From the NCBI GenBank assembly GCA_964438515.1, contig CAYTLK010000023.1:1-49418 (forward strand): a stretch of DNA of 49,418 nt. The letters run 5' to 3'. Within the stretch, counting starts at the first letter, position 1. Each line of letters begins with the position of its first letter. Source of the DNA: RGIG3701 sp964438515. Its GTDB lineage: Bacteria; Planctomycetota; Planctomycetia; Pirellulales; Thermoguttaceae. A model generated the notes under the pieces. The model worked only from the letters and a program-made list of their open reading frames with translations. It ran no database searches and was not told the origin of the DNA. Below are positions 42,340 to 49,418 of this stretch, in pieces. The translations under genes were made by a program, and so were the position numbers.

Positions 42340-44481
42340 ATGGAACCTCGAAAACTGTTTGGATCGGCTTTGCTGTGCCGACACGACGCAAGTACCGACT
42401 ATCCGCCGACTTGGGAGTCTTTTCGAAAGTTTCAAGTGAGGAATTCTGCGGAGATTGCGCAACAAATTCGGGCGAGTTGGGAAAAAACGTCCGAAATGTC
42501 GCTTCGTGTGCGTGTGCCGTTCGACAAAAAAATGCCGCTGAAACTTGAAAATCGTTTTGCGGATTCACTGGTTCGAGAAATTCAGATGTATTCCGCCTTT
42601 TTGCACGAAAAAAAGATTGTGGAACTCGAAATCGGCGACGGGTTGCTGATGAATCTGTCGATGAAAAGTGTGACGAAAATTTGTGAGGCGCTGTTTTCAT
42701 GTTTTTCCATTCGTTCCTCAACGGTTTGCAGGCTCGAAATCTCGCCGGAATTTGCCGTCCAGAAACCGAAAAAACTCGCGGCGGCGTTCAAAATGGGGTT
42801 TCGAGGCGTCCGAATGAGGGTTCCATCAGAACGGAACGAAACGTCTTCTTTTTACCAGCTGGCCGTCCAAAATCTGAGGGTGCAAGGATTTCAGCAGCTC
42901 GTACTGGATGTTGTGTATGATTTTCAAAATCAGAGTGATGCGGATCTGGAAAAAACGATTCAGTGTGCGTTGAGTTTGGAACCTGAATTCATTACGTTAT
43001 TGCGTAATAGTGAAAACGAAAATTATAAAGAATCAAATATCGAATCAAACGGTGCATCTCTTTACAAATCGCTCCATCAATATCGATTGGCGTATCGGTT
43101 GCTGACGCAGCAGGGGTTCCGCGCAAATTCCGGCGAAAACACGTTTTTTCGACTCCCTGAAAAAGGACCTTCCGCCGATTTTGCCGCTTCCGTCACGCAG
43201 TCGGCCGTTCAGGGGACGCCGAAGCTGGAATTGGGACCCGGTGCGCAAACGTTTGGTATAAAATATCTTTCAATAAACTATTCAGAAAGAACGGATTTTG
43301 GCGAGTCGGAGCGTTATGCGGAGGCGCTTGAGGACGCACGTTTTCCGATTCGGGAATTTTACGCTTTGCCGCGGGAGGAATCGATTGCGAAGGCGGTGAC
43401 GACGGCGCTTTCGTCCGGATTTGTCGATTATGACGCCTTCGAAAAGCAGTTTGGAGAAAAATTTATCGATTGCTTTGCGGAAGAAACGAAATTTGTACAA
43501 AAAAGCGGTTTCATGCGGGAGGCGGACGGTCGTTTGACGTTCACGCAGCACGGTATTGATTTTGTGAATGGAATCATTCCTCTTTTTTATTCGCCGCAAA
43601 TTCAGGAGGAACTCGTTTCGCAGTGCGAGAAAAAGGGGGAAATTTGTGCCGAGGAACAGGAATTTCTGGCGGGTTACAACCTTGAAAAATACGATCGTCC
43701 CTCCGTCACGGCCGATGTGGTTGCAATGACGCTGCGTCAGGAAGAAAAACATGAAAATTACCGAAAAAATGCGGCGCAGCATCTGTCTCTGCTGCTCATC
43801 AAACGCGGCGGGCACCCGTACATAAATCATTGGGCGCTTCCTGGAGGATTTTTGAGCAAAAATGAAACCATCGAACATTGTGCGCAGCGGGAACTGTTCG
43901 AGGAGACGGCGCTGAATACGCGTGCACTGTTTCCGCTCGGGTGTTTCAGCGCGCCCAATCGTGATCCGAGGGGCTGGATTCTTTCAAATGCGTTCCTTTC
44001 GATCGTCGGTCGAGACGACAATCGGCTTTTGTACGGCGACGATGCGGCCGACGCGCGCTGGTTTGACCTTTCGTATCGTCTTGACGGAAATTTGTTTGAA
44101 ATAGATTTGCAGTCTGAGGAGATAAAAATTGCTGCAAAGCTGCGTGTGCAATCGGATTTTGGCGTTTCGCGGTTTGAAATTTTGTCGAACGGCGGCGCTT
44201 TCCGACTTGCGTTTGACCATGCGCTCATCATTGCATCGGCACTCTTTCAGCTTCGCGGCGAGGCGGGGCGCACGGAGCTTTCGTTTGCGTTTTTACCCGA
44301 TTATTTTACGCTTTCGGAGCTTCAGAATTTGCACGAAAAGATTCTGAACACGCGCGAGCTTCCCGCCAATTTTCGCCGCAAGATGCTTCCATTTCTTGAA
44401 AAAACGGACGAAATTCTTCACGAGTTTGGTCACCGTCCCGCCGCCCTGTTTCGAAAGAAGGAGACCGACCGCGCGAATTGA
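42340..44481 (+). CDS. fusion: cluster-less HemN-like domain + Nudix + winged helix (NrtR type)
   Basis: 713 residues, GGAG eight bases before ATG 42340. Residues about 15-460 follow oxygen-independent coproporphyrinogen oxidase (HemN): TDYPPTWESF matches the TSYPTA opening, LRVRVPF matches YVHIPF, and FADSLVREI matches the helix after it. The three radical-SAM cysteines are replaced (D62, P66, L69), so no Fe-S/SAM chemistry is expected. Residues about 470-620 are a Nudix domain with an intact box (G503-x5-E-x7-REL-x-EET). Residues about 640-710 are a winged helix (YFTLSELQNLHEKIL, NFRRKM, HRPAALFRKK) as in NrtR, the ADP-ribose-responsive repressor of NAD genes. Best reading: an NrtR-like regulator or hydrolase with a second, tetrapyrrole-type sensing domain. 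Confidence 0.8.
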   Translation: MEPRKLFGSALLCRHDASTDYPPTWESFRKFQVRNSAEIAQQIRASWEKTSEMSLRVRVPFDKKMPLKLENRFADSLVREIQMYSAFLHEKKIVELEIGDGLLMNLSMKSVTKICEALFSCFSIRSSTVCRLEISPEFAVQKPKKLAAAFKMGFRGVRMRVPSERNETSSFYQLAVQNLRVQGFQQLVLDVVYDFQNQSDADLEKTIQCALSLEPEFITLLRNSENENYKESNIESNGASLYKSLHQYRLAYRLLTQQGFRANSGENTFFRLPEKGPSADFAASVTQSAVQGTPKLELGPGAQTFGIKYLSINYSERTDFGESERYAEALEDARFPIREFYALPREESIAKAVTTALSSGFVDYDAFEKQFGEKFIDCFAEETKFVQKSGFMREADGRLTFTQHGIDFVNGIIPLFYSPQIQEELVSQCEKKGEICAEEQEFLAGYNLEKYDRPSVTADVVAMTLRQEEKHENYRKNAAQHLSLLLIKRGGHPYINHWALPGGFLSKNETIEHCAQRELFEETALNTRALFPLGCFSAPNRDPRGWILSNAFLSIVGRDDNRLLYGDDAADARWFDLSYRLDGNLFEIDLQSEEIKIAAKLRVQSDFGVSRFEILSNGGAFRLAFDHALIIASALFQLRGEAGRTELSFAFLPDYFTLSELQNLHEKILNTRELPANFRRKMLPFLEKTDEILHEFGHRPAALFRKKETDRAN

Positions 44482-44903
44482 TGTTGGATGTGTATTCATT
44501 TTTTGAGTGCGGGAGGAAGCTTCGACTCCAAAAACGTCTAAATGATTCCCGTTTTATGATTCAATTCAAAAACAATCCATCTGCGAAATCTGCGGGCGTT
44601 TTGATTTGCGGTCCCGCAGATTTTTGCAGATAAAACAAGTAAACGGAGTGAATAATTCGGCGTGTCGGAAGTGCCGATGACGCCGTGAATCAGGGACTCA
44701 AACATACTTTTGAGGACCTCTGGATTCAGGAGAGTCACAACGTGCCGAAAAGAGTCCTTGCACGCATCCGACCCTTCGGCCAGTCGACGTATTTCCGCAA
44801 AATACGCGATCGATCGTTAAATTTTACCCCGTTCATGCGCTGGTCACGGGTGTAAGTCCCCGGAAAATGGGAATTTACGTTGAACACACGCGGGGAAAAA
44901 ACG
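44482..44903. other. 420-bp spacer with a long hairpin
   Basis: No gene is recognised; the only frame over 60 codons (44538-44738, minus) runs through a hairpin. That hairpin (44579-44631) pairs ATCTGCGAAATCTGCGGG with CCCGCAGATTTTTGCAGAT, almost perfectly. Near 44815 CGTTAAATTTTACC repeats a word seen at about 40110. The stop of the DUF2339 gene ends the region. Confidence 0.5.
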
Positions 44904-47143
44904 TTACGCAGGTTTCTTCATGCTTTTCAAATAAATAATTCCAGCCGTCAAAATCAAAAGTCCAAGGAAAATGAACGCCCCAATACGATAAATCTGCTCA
45001 AGCGCCGAAAGATCCACAAAGAAAATTTTGAAAATCGTAACAGCAAATAGCGTCAGTCCGCCGGTTCGAATCGCCGAAAACTTCCCGCGAATTCCCGCTC
45101 CAATGAGCGCCAGAGCGAAAAGCGTCCAGACGATCGAAATCGCCCCTAGACGCATCTCCGGTCGATAAACGTACGAAAGAAGGTTCGTCTCCATCGTCAG
45201 ATACGCGAGGACGTGCAGCAACCCAAAAAGCATCAGGAAATTTGCAGCCCCTTCCGACATCGGAAGACTCGCGTTTTTGCGCTCTTGGAACGCATGAAAT
45301 CCCATGACGCACAGCGCGATTCCAGGCGTCAGGAATCGGAAAAGCCGTTCCCACGCAAACGCAAAACACGTTTCACTCTGAAAGTACAGAAATTCATGAC
45401 TGCGGCTGGAAATCACGGTGAAACTATCGATCGCACGATGCGTGAAAAGCGTCTCCGCACTCCATGCGTACGAATAAATCAGGACCGGAACCGCAACGCA
45501 GCAAAGAACGAACGCCGCAATCCGCGCAAACCACGCAGATGCGTTGCTGGGGAGACGGTGCGAGACGTACTGAAACGCGGCGGCAAAAATCAGCATCGAC
45601 GGCAAAATCCAACGTTCTTCAAGGCCCGTACCGCAGGAAATAAGGACGCAAATGAGCGCCAGTCCGCAGTTGAGACCGCGAAACATCTGATTGATTTCTG
45701 TGTGTTTTAGTGTTTGAGCGAGCAATGCGTAAAAGACGGCGCAGACGGCTCCGAGCGTCCCGCCGATGAAACTGCCGCCGCAGAATCCGAACAGGACGGA
45801 ATCTTCCCAATAAGTGGAGATTTCGAGGAGCGCGAGACCGAAAAAGAGGAAATTCAGGCCGGAAAGGAGGAGGTCGCCCATCGTGGGACGAATCGTGAGG
45901 TTCCGCAAACGACGCTGCGCAACGAACTGGAAGCAAAAGAGGAAGAAAAGGTCTGCGGCGAGGAACGTCCAACGATTTTTGCACGTTATACAGTCTGCGG
46001 CGCCATTCCAAAGGAAGAGCGTTCCGAGAAACGCAATCCAAGCGGCCAAAACCCACGGTTTGTTTCGGCGAATCATCAGCATTCCGAGTGCGGGAATCGC
46101 GAGATAAATCGCAAGTCCCATTGGGTTGCCGAGAAAAATCGGGAAAAGACACGGTGTGACGTACGCGCCGAGCATTCCCAGAACCGCAATGAGCCGACTG
46201 TCCCACCGAATCGCCGAGGCGGCCAAAAGAATCGTGACGCCGCAGCCCCACGAGAAACCGCCCCATTGAGGAATCAGTTCGTACAGCTCGCTCGCACCGT
46301 ACGCCGAGAAATAAAGTACGCACGCACTTCCCGCCAGAAGCGCCTGACCGAGGAGATTGAGGGACGTGCGCCAGAAATAAAGCCCGGCCGCATACATCAC
46401 GACGCCCAGAAACGTCGTTCCGAGAATCCGCATTTCGGGACCGATCCACCCTTGATCGATCGAATATTTGACGAAAAATCCAATTCCCAAAACGAGAATC
46501 AGCATTCCAAAACGAATGAGCCAGTTCGATGCGGCGATGAATTCCCGATTGTCGGTCGGACTGAGTTCCTCACGTCCAAACCAGAACCAGTTCCACCCCT
46601 TTGAAACCTCCATAGAATTTGCATTTACTGACGGCTCCCAACTTTTGACGGTCGGAACCGGCGGCGGCAGAGGCTCTTCAACGGACGACACAGTTTTCTG
46701 TGCAAATTTCTCCGTTTTCCAGTCGGGCGGAACCTCTGCGGCGTTCCATTCGGGCGGAACCTCAGAATTGTTCGGGGTTTTTTCGTCTGCAAAATCGAGG
46801 AATTCCAGCACCTCCATCTCCGGAACCGCCGTTGTTTTCGCCGCCGTCACAAGCTGAGCCGCCGTTTGAGCCGNNNNNNNNNNNNNNNNNNNNNNNNNNN
46901 NNNNNNNNNNNNNNNNNNNNNNNNNNNNNNNNNNNNNNNNNNNNNNNNNNNNNNNNNNNNNNNNNNNNNNNNNTTTTCAGGTTCTTTGAGCTTCTGCGTC
47001 AGAACGTTCCGAAGTTCGCGGCAAATCTGTTCGGTACTTTCTCTCATTTGGTCTCTCATCTGGGTTTCGAGATACACGACGAAACCGACCAGAAAAACCA
47101 CGAAAACGAACAACGAAAGGATGAAAACGAATAAAAAGCTCAT
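44904..47143 (-). CDS. DUF2339-type multi-pass membrane protein, broken by a sequence gap
   Basis: ATG 47143 follows GAGGTGTTTG and begins a membrane segment (residues about 3-25), then the helical stretch RESTEQICRELRNVLTQKLKEPE, and enters 100 N. After the gap come AQTAAQLVTAAKTTAVPEM, a Pro/Glu/Trp-rich linker and about 15 hydrophobic segments with ASNWLIRFGMLILVLGIGFFV and LGAYVTPCLF, as in the DUF2339 family. The one N-terminal helix, linker and many-helix order fits one gene. The two parts are out of frame with 100 N, so the real gap is another length. Function unknown; possibly envelope-related. Confidence 0.8.
46874..46973. other. assembly gap (100 N)
   Basis: A second 100-N placeholder, in the Ala/Gln/Pro/Glu-rich linker of the DUF2339 protein. 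The reading frames on the two sides differ by one, so the true length is not 100. Confidence 0.97.
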
Positions 47144-47306
47144 CAAACACCTCTAAAAGTCGGGACGTGAAGCTGAAAAATTCCTCTATATTCTACATTT
47201 TATCACACGTTTCATAAAAAGCAAGCGTTTTTCTTTCCTTTTTGTAAATTTTATCAAAAATACTCGTTTCCTCTTTCGAGTTCTTTGAAGTTCTCGTGCG
47301 ATATTC

Positions 47307-47885
47307 TTACGGCTGTTTGGCGTCCTCGAACGCTCTCGGTCCGCAGCGCTTCAAGGAGGCGCGGCCGTCCGGCAAAACGTAAATCTCCACTGCAATCTGA
47401 CGCCCGCCTGAAAATCCCCGAATTTGTTCCAGCTCGCGTCCCTTTCCTTCCTGTACGAAAAACTGTTCAATTCCGTAACGAATATCACTGCTGTGATTAA
47501 AAATTCCCGTAAGGTACAAATGATGTTCGTCGAGTTCCGTTCTCGCAGGGCGCGTCAGGGTCATGCGTTCGAGCGTCCAGAACGGCGAATCGTCTTTTTT
47601 CACGAGAATCGCGTACACGTTTTTTCCCTTCATTTTCTGCTGTTCGTCGGGCTTCATAAACGGCTGACCGGACGGAAGAGGGCCGTCGGGGTTCCATCGG
47701 CTGAAATCGTACCGCAGAACGACGTAATCGCCCTGAAAAAAGCTGCGCGGATCGACGGGGGACGTCTGAATCATCACGACCTTTCCGAATCGCTGCGGGA
47801 GGGAATCGTGGTCGATCATTCCTCCGAGAATCGCAAACTGTGCGAAAATCACAAGCGGAATCCATATTTTACTGTATTTCATCAT
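47307..47885 (-). CDS. GDYXXLXY-domain protein
   Basis: 192 residues. ATG 47885 has AAAGGAGG five bases upstream; an adjacent ATG is the alternative. One N-terminal membrane segment (about 8-25), then the name-giving motif GDYVVLRY at about 53-60 within SFFQGDYVVLRYDFS. The family usually stands beside DUF2157 and DUF4401 membrane proteins, as here: its start overlaps the end of the DUF2157 gene by 17 bp. Function unknown; the domain faces the periplasm. Confidence 0.9.
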   Translation of the reverse strand: MMKYSKIWIPLVIFAQFAILGGMIDHDSLPQRFGKVVMIQTSPVDPRSFFQGDYVVLRYDFSRWNPDGPLPSGQPFMKPDEQQKMKGKNVYAILVKKDDSPFWTLERMTLTRPARTELDEHHLYLTGIFNHSSDIRYGIEQFFVQEGKGRELEQIRGFSGGRQIAVEIYVLPDGRASLKRCGPRAFEDAKQP

Positions 47886-49296
47886 TGGAACCTCCTTTTA
47901 TTGTATAAAATTTATTCATCTTGAACCACACGTACGACAGTCCGAAGAAGAAGACGGCACACAGGAAGAACATGAGCGCCGCGCCGGGCATTCCGCCAAA
48001 GTCGCCGAACAGGTCGGTATAACGCAGAATCATCCAGAGGAGGAAGTAAAGCACGCCGAAAAGGAAGGTGTGCATCCGGTTCCGACGGATTCCGAAGTAC
48101 ATCATAACGACGGAAAAAAGCACCATCAGAACGTTCTGGATGAGGGGCGTTGTGATGGTATTTTCGCAATAAACACCGGTGGCCGTCCCCCAAAGAAGAA
48201 GGATGAGGAAGAACCAGGAATCCCGCCAGCGGGTCCAAAGCCGGAACCTCCACGAAATTCCGAGAAGATAAATGAGGGCGCAGGCCGTAAAAACAAGAAG
48301 AAACACGACGATTTCATTCGGTGCAAACTGTGCGGGACCGTGAGAGTAAAATCGGACGTAAGAAGCGGGAATGAGTGCGAGTCCCGTGAAAAACGCGCCG
48401 ACGGTTCCAAGTAGTTTCACGGAAAGACGCTGCGTCACTCGGAACTGCGAAACGAGAAGCATCGCCGCGCCGAACATGAGAAAGTATGCGGCCGTGTGGC
48501 TAAAATATCCGAGAAAATGCAGCTGCTGGTCGATGAGCGCGAGCCACGTCCAGAAAAGAATCGTGTACGAGAAACGAATGCACTCTGCCGCTCGTTCCGA
48601 CCTTTCACGCCGCGGAGCGGAAAACCAGCCGAGCCACGCGACGAGCGGGACGATGGAGGAGAGTCCGAAAAAGAAAGATTGCGACACGGAATGACCGAAA
48701 GAACCAAAGGACCAGAAAAACGGAAAGTACAGAATTTCGTACGTGCACCAGAAGCCGAGGAGGGCGGCGGCGAGGAAGTGGAGGAGGGGCGTCCGCATAA
48801 AAAGAGCGAGCGCAAAGGTTCCGAGCGCCCAAAACATGAGGCCCGCCGGTTCGTAAGCCGCGACGTGAAAGACTTGTGAAATCTGCCAGATTCCGATTCC
48901 GTAGAGGAAAGTTCCGAAAAACATCGCGATTTCCGAATAGACGTATTTTTTCACCCACGCGAGTCCGCCGGCGGTGAGATACGCGGCCGCCATCGTCCCG
49001 CCGATGATGGAGAATTTTCCGACGGGCGGAAGTTTCTGCCAGTTGTACGTCACGAGCAGCAGCGCCGCGACGCCGAGCAGCAGCGTTCCGAGCGACACGA
49101 GTGCGGTGAAGAACAGATTTTGCAGCCGATCCGTCTCGCTGTGCGTTCGGGATTCTTCCAGTGACGGACCGTTTTCGGAGTAACTCGCCAGAATATTACG
49201 GCGTATTTCCGGCGAAATAAGCTTTTCAGCCTCCCAGAGTTTGGATTCTTCGGAAAGAAACTCAAATTCCGGCGGAGAGAGTGTACGTTTTTCCAT
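47869..49296 (-). CDS. DUF2157-type multi-pass membrane protein
   Basis: 475 residues, AGGA eight bases before ATG 49296. A soluble N-terminus (1-60), then about twelve membrane helices; LLLGVAALLLVTYNWQKLPPVGKFSIIGG is the usual first-helix region of DUF2157 (described here in parts: LLLGVAALLLV, then NWQKLPP). It is first in the DUF2157-GDYXXLXY pair, with DUF2339 150 bp further on the same strand. Tight overlap suggests that the first two products form one complex. Function unknown. Confidence 0.85.
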   Translation of the reverse strand: MEKRTLSPPEFEFLSEESKLWEAEKLISPEIRRNILASYSENGPSLEESRTHSETDRLQNLFFTALVSLGTLLLGVAALLLVTYNWQKLPPVGKFSIIGGTMAAAYLTAGGLAWVKKYVYSEIAMFFGTFLYGIGIWQISQVFHVAAYEPAGLMFWALGTFALALFMRTPLLHFLAAALLGFWCTYEILYFPFFWSFGSFGHSVSQSFFFGLSSIVPLVAWLGWFSAPRRERSERAAECIRFSYTILFWTWLALIDQQLHFLGYFSHTAAYFLMFGAAMLLVSQFRVTQRLSVKLLGTVGAFFTGLALIPASYVRFYSHGPAQFAPNEIVVFLLVFTACALIYLLGISWRFRLWTRWRDSWFFLILLLWGTATGVYCENTITTPLIQNVLMVLFSVVMMYFGIRRNRMHTFLFGVLYFLLWMILRYTDLFGDFGGMPGAALMFFLCAVFFFGLSYVWFKMNKFYTIKGGSNDEIQ

Positions 49297-49378
49297 AATG
49301 AGTCCTTTGGTAACGAAAAATCATAAATTAAATTCAAAAATTTCAAAAATTCTACGGTTTCCAGACGTCTTTTATGTT

Positions 49379-49406
49379 ATTGTAGAACAACGTTTGGGAA
49401 ATGCAA
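49379..49406 (-). promoter_or_regulatory. promoter of the DUF2157 operon
   Basis: On the minus strand TTGCAT (49406-49401), 16-bp spacer, TACAAT (49384-49379), about 80 bp before the start. Confidence 0.6.
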
Positions 49407-49418
49407 CACTTCCCCGAT

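Noticed and set aside
44538..44738. 66-codon minus-strand frame
   Set aside because: It runs through a near-perfect hairpin, lacks a ribosome site and shows no protein motif.

Overview
The window looks like the chromosome of an anaerobic planctomycete, possibly a gut or rumen member of the Pirellulales/Thermoguttaceae type. This is inferred from gene content, not from a marker-gene search. Lineage pointers are a hydrazine-synthase-alpha-like protein with an NPCBM domain and two CxxCH haem motifs, a Tat-exported Gfo/Idh/MocA oxidoreductase, a ThiD2-type thiamine protein, a 231-residue single-pass protein of a family I associate with Planctomycetes, ClpC, and a very Cys/Pro-rich secreted repeat protein. 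LptD and an OM-type cell plan fit this. An NfnAB-type pair (electron-bifurcating transhydrogenase) points to anaerobic metabolism. The window is almost all single-copy housekeeping and lineage genes. I see no transposase, phage, CRISPR array, tRNA or rRNA. Layout: 1-3.7 kb holds a ThiD2-like protein coupled to a small membrane TPR-like protein, then an MsbA-type ABC exporter. 3.8-11.2 kb (minus strand) holds a secreted beta-helix protein, a DUF4173-like membrane protein and the large HzsA-like protein. 11.8-18.7 kb (plus) holds an 85-residue unknown protein, rplU, a UDP-glucuronate decarboxylase, enolase and clpC. 18.8-24.2 kb (plus) holds a membrane protein, an Nramp-like transporter without the canonical metal ligands, an SGNH hydrolase, a divergent YchF GTPase and the Gfo/Idh/MocA enzyme. 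24.3-30.8 kb (minus) holds lptD, a 59-residue unknown and nfnB-nfnA. 31.3-40 kb (minus) holds DUF2344-RNase G, a permease-less regulatory PTS operon (hpf-ptsN-ptsH-ptsI), the planctomycete single-pass protein and a DegP-like protease. 40.5-44.5 kb (plus) holds the Cys-rich protein and an unusual fusion of a cluster-less HemN-like domain with an NrtR-type Nudix/winged-helix regulator. 44.9-49.3 kb (minus) holds DUF2157, GDYXXLXY and DUF2339 membrane proteins. Two 100-N runs (40727-40826 and 46874-46973) are scaffold gaps, each inside a coding region; the first clearly interrupts a repeat. The most unusual layer is non-coding. Four families of dispersed, strongly palindromic intergenic elements are present, called A to D here. 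D (about 200 bp, three near-full copies, a tail at the window start and a tail-like fragment at 31.0 kb) is a chain of up to five hairpins with mutually exclusive alternative pairings; two copies sit directly after stop codons. B (about 110 bp) forms an inverted pair around the UDP-glucuronate decarboxylase gene. A (about 113 bp) lies directly upstream of two unrelated genes and ends in a TATAAT-like box. A, B and D share the word ATTCAAAAT, and B and D share a hairpin of identical geometry. C is a REP/BIME-like GC-rich composite palindrome. I could not match A, B or D to any named family by eye; a genome-wide search is the decisive test.
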